A stretch of DNA of 64,000 nt from Megaleporinus macrocephalus (GCA_021613375.1 CM038702.1:24740349-24804348), one strand, 5' to 3'; counted from the first letter of the stretch, positions 10,794 to 24,489 are shown. A program made the numbers and translations. Notes: generated by a model from the letters alone, not told the origin.

Positions 10794-11475
10794 GCAGAGA
10801 AAGAGACAATAAAAAGAAGAAAAAAGAGAAACAGAAAAAAAGTAAAACAAAGAGACAAGAGAAAGAAGAGAGCAAAAAGGGGAGAAAAAAAGAAACTAAA
10901 CTGAATGAGAGATAGGGAGTGAAAAGAGTTATAGGTAAACAAAGAGAGAAACACAAAAAGAGAAAGAAACAGAAAGAGACAGAGATCAATAGAAAAAGTA
11001 AGAAGATGAAAAGAAACAGAGAGAAGGTGAAAGGGAGAGACAGTAAGAGTGAAAAAAACAAGGAGAGAACAAGAAAAGGTTAAAGAGAAGCAGCAGGAGA
11101 CGGAAACAGCAAAGAGAAAGAGAGAGTGAGAAACAGAAAGAGAGGAAAGAGAGAAGGGAAAAGAAACAGTAAAGAAAAACAAGACAGAAAAAAGACAGAG
11201 AAACAGAAAATCGAGAAATGCAGAAACAGGAAAGAAAAATCTAGAGAGAAATGGCAAGAGCAATAGAGTAGTAAAAAAGAGAGTACGGGAAAACAAGTAC
11301 AGAGAGAGAAGAAGAGAGGAACAGGGAGGAGAGAGGGAGATAAAGAAAATGAGAGGGGGAGAGAGAAATAAACTGACAGATAAATAAGAAGGGGGTAGAG
11401 GGTCAGTGAGGGGAGCAAGGAAAATTTAAAACAGAGAGACAGAAAAATTAAGAATGATGAACAAGCGAAGGAATG
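10700..11475. repeat. Purine-rich tract (about 775 bp)
   Basis: Starts with (GA)n at 10700-10743, then (GAAA)n at about 10752-10793. It continues as A/G-rich DNA with very few pyrimidines to about 11475. Long minus-strand open frames rich in Ser, Leu and Phe (for example 10688-11296) are artefacts of this composition. Confidence 0.93.
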
Positions 11476-12518
11476 AACAGGGCTCATATCAGGTCTTTAA
11501 CTGAAGCCTGAGACAGATTTACTCCACAGCAGAACTCAGATCCAGTGAAAGAGAGGGGTAGAGGGGAGGGCTATCTCTCAAATCAAACCCCTCTATGAGA
11601 ATTTGCGCTCGGCTTTAACACATTAACGCTGCTCCTACAGGATTTATTTCCTGCAGGAAAGAGACAGTGTGCATATCATTTATTTTTAGCTCTGAAATCC
11701 TCATGCAGCTCCTCTGTGTCTTTATGCTGCGCTTCATTGCTTGAGGGATAGCAAAGCAAAGAGGAGAGCCCTATTTCATTCAGTTTACTTTATTTGTACT
11801 TCTTTTTCTACAGCCGACAATTTCCCAAAGCAGCTTTCCAGAACTGCGTTGGATGGGGGGGAATATAACGGAGGTCTTTTGGGGGGAAAAATAAATTCAC
11901 ACAAAATTTTTGCTTAGCCTAAATCTGAGCTTGTGATGACTTGTGAAGACGTGTTTTTAGTGGGAGAGTTTTGCTCATTGTCTTTGCATTTTTGTGGTTT
12001 TTGTGTCACAAGAGGTTGCAAAAAGTTTAGAAGGTAGGAACTTTGAAGAGTAAACTATGATGATTACTATAATTTTTCTTTACTTGTATCTGTGATGGTC
12101 CATTTTAATTCAGCATCTATCTTCCATGCATGCAAGTTTCAGCTTCTTTTTACTTCAGACAAATTTCTTTTCAATATACAACTTCTCTTTCTATGTACTT
12201 CTGCAGGAAAAGCTTGTGAAAGAAACAGTGACAAGAACATTCAGCACTGTTCTGTTCAGAACGGAAGCTAATTTATTCCAGCAGCAGAGATTTGCTGAGT
12301 AAAAGAGTGCAGGGGAAGTGTGCAGCCTCATTTTTCTTTGCTTGGGACTCAAGCCATGGACTTTGAAATACATAAGTCCTTGATGTACTACAGTGGAAAC
12401 CACGATAAAGGTGTTTATCCTGTACTTACAGACCAATAGGGCTACTTAGGATAGATAGTGTTGGAAGCTTTTCAACCATTAAAGTTTATAAATTAAAGAA
12501 TAGTTCTGGGCAAACATA
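11476..12518. other. Intronic sequence, nothing recognised
   Basis: No gene or named repeat. The part at 11500-11760 is of moderate complexity. Confidence 0.4.
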
Positions 12519-13061
12519 GGGTGCATCCGAACTCGCTAGTCTACTAGTCAGTAGGTACTAGATTAGAGTCAGTACGTACTGCTCGAGCGACAGACTAGTA
12601 GAGCAGTTTCAGTAGCGAGGTTTAGTAGCCACACAAGCTCGGATGTACTACGTCCGCCATATTGCCAGCGACTTTTTGTGGAATTGATCTGTGTTTTTGT
12701 CTGAATCTGTACTCAGACTGTGTCGAGTTGTAGCTTAGAGAAGACAAAACGGGAGGAATGTAATCATTGTTTACCTCAGCACTAGCGCTAACTTCTGTAG
12801 CAGTAGTTCACTAGCCGTAGCTACGTACACACAAACGACGTTCCGCTTTTCACCATTTTTTTTCTCCGCTTTAAATTTGTCCGCTGCTCCAGGTGAATCA
12901 TGGGATAGCGCAGTGTGCTGTGTTCGCCTACATAAAAATGGCTGTCGATTTAGTGGGTCGTCCGGGTACAGTTCGCCTACAACTCGATGCCCACTGAGTA
13001 TTCGGACACACTAGCCGCGCTCCTGATTTCGCCTTCTGAGTAGTAGGCAAGTAGATGCACC
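12519..13061 (+). mobile_element. MITE, copy 1 (543 bp)
   Basis: Ends are GGGTGCATC at the left and GATGCACC at the right, an inverted pair. Just inside the left end is AGTCAGTAGGTACTAGATTA; near the right end is ACACTAGCCGCGC. The same blocks occur in the same order at 29043-29342. The interior includes CATGGGATAGCGCAGTGTGC. Nonautonomous DNA transposon, superfamily not assigned. Confidence 0.75.
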
Positions 13062-14660
13062 TATACATTCGTCCCTCCTTAACAAAAGTTAGTCAGCACT
13101 GGTTTGACTCTATAGTTTACACTGGAAGTACAAAACTAATGTAGTAATGAAAAGCAAATAACACTTCTGCTATATGCATGGTCAAAAACTAAGCTTATAA
13201 TCAATAAATATGGACAATGAAATCCGCTGAATAATGGACATTATTAAGATGTTTATTTTTATTATTTAGAATTATTTTAGCAAGTATGTACAAAGTAATG
13301 CAACTGAATGGACTAAATGTTATCAGAAACACCCACCATACAGAAAATCTGTGTAGGTTTACAGTTAATGAAGCCAATCGTTTGATGCGAAGATTTCAGC
13401 CATCAAACAATGGAAATGGACCAATGTGGGGTCATTGATTGACCAGATTTGGGTGGTGGACCATACCACTAATGCTAAATTCTACTAGCTTGGTAAAGGG
13501 AGTTTCAATGTTATGTTAGCACAAACATTTAAGACTGGCAACAGACATGAAAATATCCAACAAACTCATACATTTCAGTTATCTTCCAAACTCTTCAGCA
13601 AAATGGCTTTAAAATGAGTTTTGCATTTTCCTTTTTCTCTGTTGTCTTTTATCAATCTGTCATGTGGCCATGGACCTTGCATACTGCATATCCATTAGAT
13701 CCTCTCCATTTGCAGCCTCTACATCAACTCTAACAGCTCTTCCTTATTACTTTAAAGGATTGGTCAACTAGAAATTTCCTTCATCCTTACCTGACTCTAC
13801 ATATAAGAAACTGAGGAAGACACTTCAAGACACAAACCTAAACCTGAACATGAAAATCCTTACAGCCTTAGTAGTTACATCTCCATCAGCAGGTTAATTA
13901 GATCTTTTTTAATAGACTAGCCAGCAGGAGAAAGAGTGTCTTGCAACAAAAGTATGAAAATTGAATAGATGCTTGAATAGATGCTTAAAACTGGCTAGTT
14001 ACATTTCTGCTGTATGGGGATAAACGAGCCATGACAGCTATAATTAAAAAAGACTGTATTCTCACCCTCACTCGCCTACAGTAACGTCAGAAAAGCTGTT
14101 CCCTTCAGCTTGAGTTGGCTGGCAAATCTCGAGCTGAACTGAACTGCAGTGAAATGCATCAACCCAAGCAAATAATTTCAAGCAATTTTTACTTGCTCTT
14201 ATTTGGATTGGAATGCAGAAGTGAAAATGCTGTATCTTGAAAAGGAGATGTTTTGAGGAATTTTGAGAAAATGACAGTGAAAATGACATTTTGTCACTGT
14301 CCAAAGAAAAGGAGTATCTCCAAAATGGTACATATAAATAAATATTTACTTTCTATGTAAGTTAGTGTAAAGATATTTTATTTGAAGCAACTTTGAAGCA
14401 TTTTTATCTAATCCACATAGTATGTTCACAGAATGTATAGGATAGCTGCTAAACTTAAACTTAAACTTAGAAAATCACAAGATGTTTCTACTCAGAGAGC
14501 TGACGTCATAATTGATAACACAGTTCTTAGATATAATATATGAGAAAGTCTGTGATTTTCTGTGGTCTATTAGGGTGCTTTCACATAGCAGGTAACAGTG
14601 GCCCAAATATGATTTCCTTGTTACTGTACTGTACACGCTATCATGAAAGCATGACCTATA
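13062..14660. other. Intronic sequence, nothing recognised
   Basis: No supported gene. A block at about 14572-14660 starts GGGTGCTTTCACATAGCA and may be the edge of a further MITE abutting the minisatellite. Confidence 0.4.
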
Positions 14661-16927
14661 GTGGGTGTGGTTATTTGGTGAAAGTATGAAGGCTGGATGA
14701 GTGGGTGTAGTTATTTGGTGAAAGTATGAAGGCTGGATGAGTGGGTGTGGTTATTTGGTGAAAGTATAAAGGCTGGATGAGTGGGTGTGGTTATTTGGTG
14801 AAAGTATGAGGGCTGGATGAGTGGGTGTGGTTATGTGGTGAATGTATAAAGGCCTGATGAGTGGGTGTGGTTATTTGGTGAATGTATAAAGGCTGGATGA
14901 GTGGGTGTGGTTATTTGGTGAATGTATAAAGGCTGGATGAGTGGGTGTGGTTATTTGGTGAATGTATAAAGGCTGGATGAGTGGGTGTGGTTATTTGGTG
15001 AATGTATAAAGGCTGGATGTGTGGGTGTGGTTATTTAGTGAATGTATAAAGGCTGGATGAGTAGGTGTGGTTATTTGGTGAAAGTATAAAGGCTGGATGA
15101 GTGGGTGTGGTTATGTGGTGAAAGTATAAAGGCTAGATAAGTGGGTGTGGTTATTTGGTGAAAGTATGAAGGCTGGATGAGTGGGTGTGGTTATTTGGTG
15201 AATGTATAAAGGCTGGGTGAGCGGGTGTGGTTATTTGGTGAATGTATAAATGCTGGATGAGTGGGTGTGGTTATTTAGTGAATGTATAAAGGCTGGATGA
15301 GTGGGTGTGGTTATTTGGTGAATCTATAAAGGCTGGATGAGTGGCTGTGGTTATTTGGTGAAAGTATAAAGGCTGGATGAGTGAGTGTGGTTATTTGGTG
15401 AAAGTATGAAGGCTGGATGAGTGGGTGTGGTTATTTGGTGAAAGTGTGAAGGCTGGATGAGTGGGTGTGGTTATTTGGTGAAAGTATGAAGGCTGGATGA
15501 GTTGGTTTGGTTATTTGGTGAATGTATAAAGGCTGGGTGAGCGGGTGTGGTTATTTGGTGAATGTATAAAGGCTGGATGAGTGGGTGTGGTTATTTGGTG
15601 AATGTATAAAGGCTGGATGAGTTGGTTTGGTTATTTGGTGAATGTAGAAAGGCTGGGTGAGCGGGTGTGGTTATTTGGTGAATGTATAAAGGCTGGATGA
15701 GTGGGTGTGGTTATTTGGTGAATGTATAAAGGCTGGATGAGTGGGTGTGGTTATTTGGTGAAAGTATAAAGGCTGGATGAGTGAGTGAGTGTGGTTATTT
15801 GGTGAAAGTATGAAGGCTGGATGAGTGAGTGTGGTTATTTGGTGAAAGTATGAAGGCTGGATGAGTGGGTGTGGTTATTTGGTGAAAGTATGAGGGCTGG
15901 ATGAATGGGTGTGGTTATTTGGTGAAAGTATGAAGGCTAGATGAGTGGGTGTGGTTATTTGGTGAAAGTATGAAGGTTAGATGAGTGGGTGTGGTAATTT
16001 GGTGAATGTATAATGGCTGGATGAGTGGGTGTGGTTATTTGGTGAAAGTATGAAGGCTGGATGAGTGGGTGTGGTTATTTGGTGAATGTATAAAGGCTGG
16101 ATAAGTGAGTGGGTATTTGGTGAAAATATGAAGGTTAGATGAGTGGGTGTGGTTATTTGGTGAATGTATAAAGGCTGGATGAGTGGGTGTGGTTATTTGG
16201 TGAAAGTATGAGGGCTGGATGAGTGGGTGTGGTTATTTGGTTAATGTATAAAGGCTGGATGAGTGGGTGTGGTTATTTAGTGAATGTATAAAGGCTGGAT
16301 GAGTGGGTGTGGTTATTTGGTGAAAGTATAAAGGCTGGATGAGTGGGTGTTGTTATTTGGTGAATGTATAAAGGCTGGATGAGTGGGTGTGGTTAGTTGG
16401 TGAATGTATAAAGGCTGGATGAGTGGGTGTGGTTATTTAGTGAATGTATAAAGGCTGGATGAGTGGGTGTGGTTATTTGGTGAATGTATAAAGGCTGGAT
16501 GAGTGGGTGTGGTTATTTGGTGAATGTATAAAGGCTGGATGAATGGGTGTGGTTATGTGGTGAAAGTATAAAGGCTAGATAAGTGGGTGTGGTTATTTGG
16601 TGAAAGTATGAAGGCTGGATGAGTGGGTGTGGTTATTTGGTGAATCTATAAAGGCTGGATGAATGGGTGTGGTTATTTGGTGAATGTATAAAGGCTGGAT
16701 GAGTGGGTGTGGTTATTTGGTGAATCTATAAAGGCTGGATGAGTGGTTGTGGTTATTTGGTGAATGTATAAAGGCTGGATGAGTGGGTGTGGTTATTTGG
16801 TGAATGTATAAAGGCTGGATGAGTGGTTGTGGTTATTTGGTGAATGTATAAAGGCTGGATGAGTGGGTGTGGTTATTTGGTGAAAGTATAAAGGCTGGAT
16901 GAGTGGGTGTGGTTATTTGGTGGTGAA
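14661..16927 (+). repeat. 40-bp-unit minisatellite, about 56 copies
   Basis: Regular tandem array. Each unit contains GTGGGTGTGGTTATTTGGTG, then a variable decamer (mostly AAAGTATGAA or AATGTATAAA), then GGCTGGATGA. Units differ by a few substitutions. Variant types recur at multiples of 40 bp: GGCTGGGTGAGCGGG recurs at 15536 and 15656, and GTGGTTGTGG at about 16744 and 16824. The frame is broken by a 4-bp gain near 15784 and a short loss near 16105. The unit length is not a multiple of three, so it is not coding. Confidence 0.97.
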
Positions 16928-17466
16928 TTAGTTTGTGGGCCAGTTCAAACCCTGTTTGAGCTAATTTCATATAATACTTTTAGCTTTGGTAAAAAAGTAG
17001 TGTTTTCTGGAATACAGCATCTCCATCATCGTGAGTGATTGTCACCAAGAGTGAATAAAGTCATTTTCCCTTTTGAAAAATCACGTGGTGATAAAATACC
17101 ATCATTTATACCATCAGATACTCTAAACACCAGCTTGATTTACTGACAGCTGAATAAACTGCACATAAACGCAGGCGGTGTGTAATGGCCTTCTCTATGC
17201 AAAACTTTATGTCCTGAAAAAATGTTTGCTTTAACACTTACTTGCTGCAGGAGGTGCTGTGTTAAAATCTTGATTTCAGCTCCTCAGCCTCATTAGCAGC
17301 CGGGGACTGCCACTGGCTTCCTTTTCCAAGTTAATTTCACAAAGTGACAAATTTTGGTGTGCCTGGTCCAGAGAGACTCACACGGCGCTGGCTTTGCTAA
17401 GCACACACACACACAAATCAAATTGAGCTTAAGATGTCAGCGTTTAGGCCTGGCTTTTAGCCAAAT
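16928..17466. other. Intronic sequence, nothing recognised
   Basis: No coding signal. Short CA run near 17402. Confidence 0.4.
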
Positions 17467-17517
<51 letters not shown>

Positions 17518-17740
17518 GAATGGTGGAATGGAGAGAGATAAAGGGAAAGAGACTAAGGAAGGAGTGGGAACCAGGCATGCAGGAAAGGAAAGAAGAAAAT
17601 AAAAAGGACAGTGAAACAGAGAGAAACAATGGAGAGAAGTAAAAATGGGGAGAAGACGAAGAGACAGGGTTGGAGACAGAAAGAAGGAGTGAGAAACAGG
17701 AATTAGAGTGAGGGAGAGTGAGAGAGGGGGGGAGAGAACA
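17467..17740. repeat. (GA)n and purine-rich tract
   Basis: About 22 GA units at 17469-17513 followed by A/G-rich sequence to about 17740. Confidence 0.92.
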
Positions 17741-18688
17741 ATATTAATATTCTTCCTTCAGGAGGGTCTGTTCATGTTTGTTTTTAATTTCTCCTCAATC
17801 TCTGCTCTTTGACTCGTCGTCCACTCGAGCTTGTCTGCTTTCAGCTGCCCTGTTTACGTCTGTAATCTCTTCTATAGCGTCTAAATGTCACAGCTCTAAT
17901 TGTTTCCCTCCCGGTGTGTATGTGTGGGTCACGCTGCAGGAGGGCGTTAGAGAGCAGGATCTAACTTCACCTGACATATTGATCTGCGCGTCTATTGAGA
18001 ATGCATTAGATCAGTGCTCATCCCGCCTCTCTTTCTGCCGTACGTTAACAGGCCTGTCTGCTCTCCAATAATTCAGCGAGCTTGCAAAGTGCCGGCATGC
18101 AATAAATCACGTTTGAACCATTTCACCAGCACTGCCTGGCTGGAGAGAACGATTAGCAGAGGAGGAGGCAATTGATAGTGTGTTACCAATGTTCTGTAGT
18201 GCTTCTTTAGGGGGGCTTTTCTAAAGACAATGCATATATATACATTTTTTTCATTGAACAGCGATGATATAATATTTCATTTTGTCACTACCTAAACAGC
18301 CAGAACGTTACACAAACTTTACTAAATGACAGTTGTACCTAATTTTGAGGACATGACTAGTTAACACAATTTTATAAACAGTCAAGTAAAATCATACTAT
18401 TTATGATCATTTCTTAATGTTACATGCTGGTTTTGAGATGTGATGAGATCTAACTGCTCACCATGTGGCCATGAGGGACAGGGATGCAGTCTCTTGTCCT
18501 GCTGTAAAATGCAGGGGTGTGGCTAAAATAAGATTCCACCTACAAACTATAAGAAGTGATTATTATTAAAAAATTCTACGTTGTTTAAATCAGAAATAAT
18601 TTTAAAAACCAAATTGAAAAAAGGAAGTATTTTTTTCATTTTATAATTTAGGCTTTATGGCTTAGAGCACCCTTCTCCAAGGTGCCCT

Positions 18689-18693
<5 letters not shown>
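17741..18693. other. Intronic sequence, possible conserved element at 17750-18180
   Basis: 17750-18180 is complex, non-repetitive and richer in G+C than its surroundings, which is typical of, but not proof of, conserved non-coding DNA. No exon recognised. The remainder is AT-rich. Confidence 0.3.

Positions 18694-18778
<85 letters not shown>
18694..18778. repeat. (TA)n microsatellite
   Basis: About 42 TA units. Confidence 0.95.
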
Positions 18779-18782
<4 letters not shown>

Positions 18783-21700
18783 CGATCAATCTTAATTAAT
18801 GCCTTGAGTTTAAATAGATCATAACATAATCATTGTAAATATGTACAAATCTGAATACTTTGTTTTTGTTTTGTTTTGTTTTTTTTACTGTAGGAAAGAA
18901 TTTGGTGGAATGGTCCATATAGAGCCACCACAATTCAGAGAACCATTTGATTGCATAGAGTGGGTTAATCATATTGTTTAATGATCTGTAGTTAATGAAC
19001 TGGGGTGTTTGTATGTCAATTTTGACATTTCTTAATGCTTCTTTATATATTTTTCTGTTTTGCGTGATTACATTCCAAAAATATGGTTCACTCTTACTGA
19101 ATCTGTAGTCTGTCCTTTCATTTTCATCATACAGAGCGATCATATATGAGCTCCATCCGGATTTATGAAGCTATGAACAGTTGTTAAGATACATGTCATC
19201 CGCCTCTCACTGTGTGTAAAAGGTCATTTTATGTCTGTATTTTGTGTGAAACTGACCAATGGACACTTAAGAAATTGCAAGACACTGCGTCAGCACTTCT
19301 CAATCTTCAAGTGCCTGCTCTACTTGGAATCTTCCTAGACGTTCTGTTTGGCGGGTGTGTTACCTTATTCCCACATAGAAATCATGGAACATAACATGGG
19401 GGGCCTAACCTTTCATGTACAACTGTAGCAAAGGAGAACTGCCATTGTTGCAAATCACAGAAACTTTATTGAAACTATATAGAATGTTTTTTACTTTAGT
19501 GTGTATGTGAAGAAAGATGTTTCAATATGTGCATAGTGTTCATCCATTCGGAACCAATAGTTTTACATCATCTGGAATTAGCCACTTTAGTATTTTAAGT
19601 GTCTTCATATTGCACAAACTTGCCTTCTTCTTAATGGTTTTGAATAAACTGTTGCTGCTAATTGTTTAACAGCCTCACACTCTGGCTGAATTATTGTATT
19701 TTAATGAAAAGCTGTTAGCTTGAAAGAGTAATCCACTGATTTCTGGCATTTTGTAATAAACATGTGAATGTAAAAAAAAAAAAAAAAACACTCAGAGTTG
19801 TTTGATGTGAACTGAGCCACAGCGGCAATAATAGGAACCGGATTTCCAAACACATAATGCCTCTAAAAGCTACTTCACAGAAAGTTATTACATGGCATGG
19901 ATACGAAAACACTGTCTGATGTCTCAGACATTCATGGCAAAGGGATACATTCAGGCTTTCTCAGCAAAATGGTACCTAAAGATATTTACCACTATTTTAC
20001 CATTGACGACATTACATATAAAGCTGGTGGCTTTTGATGTGGCTGTATTTGCATTATAAACACTTGTTCTTATTAAAAACCACTGTATGAATTCAGGGTC
20101 AAACTATTTCATTGTGGAAACATTTTATTTTATCTCACATCTACAACAGTGCATAGTGCAGTACAATAGCATGTCATGTAGCTGAGCTTCATATAACTAA
20201 TACAAAACTATTGCAATAAGCTTAGATTGGCTCCAGTATCAATGTTTTCAGATCGGTTCATCTCTATTCATCTCTAATGAATAATAAGTGAGTAAGTTTA
20301 CCCATCAGAGCTGTAGACGAGAGGACCACAAAATCAATTACATAAACAGGAATACATTTCAGGGGATAAATGCTAAATATAATCACAGTGTGCTCAGTAA
20401 CCCTGAACTGATATACATAACCCACTCATGCGTTTTGGATGGATTCCAGACAGTAGGCGAATGTTTTGTTACACAGTACAAGCAGCCACAGTGGTGGTAT
20501 TTAAAATGGTATTTAATTATTCAAGGAACAATGGTGAGAAAATGTATAAAACTGTGATCTGGTACTTTTTCCCCAAATCATGTGTGCAGACTCCCATTTT
20601 TTTATTTCTGAAAAAGTAGTATCCGCATAGACTTGTGGCTTCAAATGACCTAGTAAGTGGAAAACATGTTTGAAATTATAATACAGTGCTACACTGATAT
20701 TATGAGAAAGAAGCCTGGGATTAGAGCTAGCTGGTCAGCATGCTAAATTTAGTAGATATTTTTGAAATATGATGCAAAGATGTCTTTTAGTCTCAAAACA
20801 GTAATTTCTTCACTTTCTGTTGATAGTTTTAGTTCATTTAAGAATGTTTTAAAACTATGCATATTGTAAATTGAGTTGATTCTATGTAGGACTCATGGTT
20901 GTAAAGAGAAACAGTGCCTTTAGTAAAGTTAGGTGACACAAATGTCCAGCTTCTGTTTTCTACAATCGGCATTTGTAGTGTGTGTGTTATAGTACAGCTT
21001 TTTTCTTTGGTCCCACCTACAAAGCTTGCACTAAGTGGCCCAGCACTTTTTATCAGACTGTGTACATAACAAAACTCCTCTATCCCTAAGCGCTGGCTGG
21101 GAACCAACAGGTTCAAACTCTGGCAGAACCAGAGTCTCCATTCCAGCAGCAGAACCAATCAGAATTTCCAGCATTTCCAGGTTTCTGTACCTTGGGACAC
21201 AAGCTAACACATTCATTTCTTATTGGAGAGAGTAGGTCAGGTAAATGCTAAACTATTCTTTATTTTATTGTTAATGGCCAAAAATGTAGCTGAATTGATT
21301 TAGATTATGTGGTCATTTTGGAAATGAAAGCATTTGTTGTTTGCTTTGTTAAAGTGTAGCTGTATATGTATTAAAGTTGTGTGGCATAATGGTTGTGGAC
21401 GTGATTGTCAGCTACTAATTCATACACAAATGTGTTTACATGGTTTACAGGGTTTTTCATGATGGCAATAATGTCAATGTGATAGTGTCAGCTATTGGAT
21501 CTCCCACCACTGCTGCTTGCAAAGCCATCAAATTCTAAACCAGCTGATTGCTATATAATAACCAAACAGATTGCTCCTCAATTCACCCCACCACAGGCGA
21601 TGTTGCTAATATGTCATATTCACTCTGTCTCTGTTAATAGCTGGTCTCATTTGAGGCTCTGCACTGAGAAACAGTGGCCACTGCTCGTGCTTCCATATTC

Positions 21701-23029
21701 GACCATTTAAGCTGCTGTATTAGCTGGATGTGGTGTGCAGAGACTGATATCGACTTAATTTTATTGGAACTACAGAAACAATTTTAAATAGGAAGGACAC
21801 CGTGAGTTGAATATGAGATCGTGGTCCTTTCATTTAGGTTCATTTAACAGTTTTGTACAAAAAAAAGAAAAGAACTTCCTGTAAAAGCGTTTCCGTGGAG
21901 CTCATATCTGCAGGCTTTGTTAATCCCGTCAATTAAACCAGTTGGCTTTTCGCTGATAGTGATATTGCTGTTTTTATAATTTATGTATTTCTGTCCAGAG
22001 GATGAGAAGCCATGGCCTTTTGCTATGGAATTACACAGTTAATGATTCGTCTCAAGTATAGATGGCTCATCCGAATCTCTTTGCAAGAGCGTCAGCGGGA
22101 AGTGCGTCCTCAATTATTTAGCATTAGAGAGTAGCCAGCTGGCTTTTTCTGGCCTTCCGTGTAGGGCTTTTTTAGCATTTGTGCCTGTCAAGTCTGATAC
22201 AGCTCTGCAGAGCAAGTCGGCACTGTTCTGGGGTCCTCTGCTATGTCATAAATGCACAGCACATTTTTTAAAGATTGCCTATAAAAACAGCCAAAGGAAA
22301 TAGCCTTTGTATGTCATAGAACTGAGTGTTGTTCTTTTTTTTTATTTGGTACCTCGGTCCTCTCAAAGGAGACGTATCTTCTTCAGACCTCTCCTCCTTT
22401 AGACTTCTTTAGCCTGACAGGCTTTGTTTAAAATCTATAATTGGGTGATATCTCTCTGTTCCCTCCTGTCATTGACACTCCAGTCAGGTAACAGGAATCA
22501 ACCTGCCGACTGCGCCAAAGAGCAAGCTGTCAGAAATCATCTAACACAATGCATGTTCGTGACACTCTTGATTCTCATCAAACCATTTAGGATAGCTGTG
22601 TAACAACATGAGCAGCTACAAAACACACAAAAATTACCACTTTTCCTGCTGCTATGTTCTCTCTGCACAGTGCCAGTCACCAGCGTGGTCTGTAATTCTA
22701 CAGACTTTTCTGTCTACAGGCTCACGTTTAAAATGCTTGAAATATAGTTTGCGTAGTTTTACCAGGTAATGTGTAATCTGTAATGTGTATGAATAATGGA
22801 AACTGGTTTAAAAATTTCAGAATAGATCACAGAGGTTGGAGTGGACGCTGAGTTTACACATCAAAATGGCTTAATATGCAATATGTTTGGCTGCCCAGAA
22901 AAAGAAAACATGTACACACATGTTTAATCATAGCGTATCCTAACCATCTATCCAGCTCTATTAGAGTGCAAACTATGTGTGCCTTGAGAATTTCCATCAG
23001 TATCATTGCATAAAATCAAACCTCCATGT
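18779..23029. other. Long intronic stretch, no gene recognised
   Basis: No supported coding sequence; open frames at 18796-19143 (minus) and 20288-20557 (plus) lack motifs. A poly-A run lies near 19772-19787. The part at 21890-22560 is complex and repeat-poor and could be conserved non-coding sequence. 21040-21230 has a phrase-like structure suggesting an unnamed dispersed repeat. Confidence 0.4.
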
Positions 23030-23365
23030 TTGAAGTATTGTGGTTCCAGAGAATATGTATGGTTTGTTTTATAGCACCCATTAATACAACCTTTCTTTTA
23101 TTTCTAAAGTTTAAATTAGAAATGGGCTTAATATAGCTTGGGGTTATTACTGAGATTCATTTTCCAGCATATTAATATAAATAGAATTATTAGTATAATT
23201 TGGGGTTGTTTTATGGCTAGTTTAATATCACATGTTTAATCAAATCTGGAATGATTTTTTTTTATTTTTTGGGGCAGGGGATTTGGGTTTGCATCAGGGG
23301 TTTACTGTAACCTGGGTTTTTTCAATGGTTCATTGTACAGAGACTATTTATATCATTTATTTTAT

Positions 23366-23600
23366 AGATAAGATAAGATAAGACAAGATAAGATAAGATA
23401 ATCCTTTATTAGTCCCACAGTGGGGAAATTTAGTGGTACAGCAGCAAAGGCATAGCAAGGCTTTCAGAACTAAAATAGATAAATAAACAGTACAGTATGT
23501 ACAACATAAATAATAAGTCAAGAACTCTGAAGAATATATTTACAAATAATTACATGTTGCCTCTTAATTCCACAAGGGGAATGAAAAAAAAAATATTGCA
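23366..23600 (-). mobile_element. LINE 3' end fragment (Rex1-like), minus strand
   Basis: (GATAA)n at 23367-23402 is followed by TCCTTTATTAGTCCCACAGT and GGGGAAATTTAGTGGTACAG. This matches in pattern the 3' end of the full element at 40305 (CTTTATTGATCCCAGGGGGA). Read on the minus strand it is a 5'-truncated LINE 3' UTR with a simple-repeat tail. Confidence 0.65.
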
Positions 23601-24298
23601 AATTATGCTACATTTAAAAAAAGGGTGTAGAGTTACAGGATTTAATTCAGTATAACCTAATGTGCAATATTTTCCATTCCCCATGTATAGGATTATATAA
23701 ACCTGGGGTTATTTCTACCAATTTTGGGCTGGGGGATTTTGGGGTGGGGGTGGGGTATTTATAACTTGGGTTTATGTTTGTTTCAGTTTGTGTTTCAGGT
23801 ATTAATATAAAGGAATGAGGTTATTTCTACACTGTGTTTATAGGATGTTATTATTGTACTGTAGGGTTAATTGTATGGTTTGTTTTATAGTGTAAGATTA
23901 ATATAACCTGAGGTTATTTCTATAGTTAACTTTATATCAGGGGGTTAAAATATCTGGAGTTATTTCTATGGTTTGTTTCACAACATAAGATAATACAACC
24001 TACTGTTAGTTCTAAAGATTAATATAATACACTCGGCACAGTTTAAACAGTTTGATTCATAGTGTTTGGTTAATGTATCCTCTGTTTTTTATTGTTCATT
24101 TTATTGTATGGAATTAAAACCATTATTGGGATTGTGGGATAATAATGAGATTATCTCCACCATTGTTTTATAGCAGGGTTTTGCACTACAATCTGGCTTC
24201 TGTATGTGTTTCAGGTTATACCATAGGATTAAAATAACTTCTATACCATAGGATTAAAATAACTTTCTATGTTTCTATGGTTAGTTTTACTGAACAAC

Positions 24299-24489
24299 TC
24301 GAGTAACTCGATTACAAAGAATCATCGATGCAAATACTTTGGCTCAAAGATTTTTTTAAATCTATACAACCATATACAACCAACAGCACACTATTTTGCA
24401 CAGATGACTTTTTGCCATTACCCGATTAATCAATGGAATAATTGATAGAATACTCTATTACTTAAATAATCAATAGCTGCAGCCCTAGT
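24299..24489 (+). mobile_element. hAT-like nonautonomous fragment
   Basis: Repeats of TCGATTAC and ATTAATCAATGG-type motifs lead to GCTGCAGCCCTAG at the right. This resembles fish hAT-type elements whose ends read (T)AGGGCTGCA. Left end unclear. Confidence 0.45.

Noticed and set aside
10681..11487. Long minus-strand open frames of 126-202 codons
   Set aside because: They lie in a purine-rich tract and encode only Ser/Leu/Phe-rich low-complexity sequence; no splice or family support.
14661..16927. Regularly repeated 40-bp units that could suggest a CRISPR array
   Set aside because: There are no unique spacers; units are directly adjacent, and the genome is a fish. It is a minisatellite.
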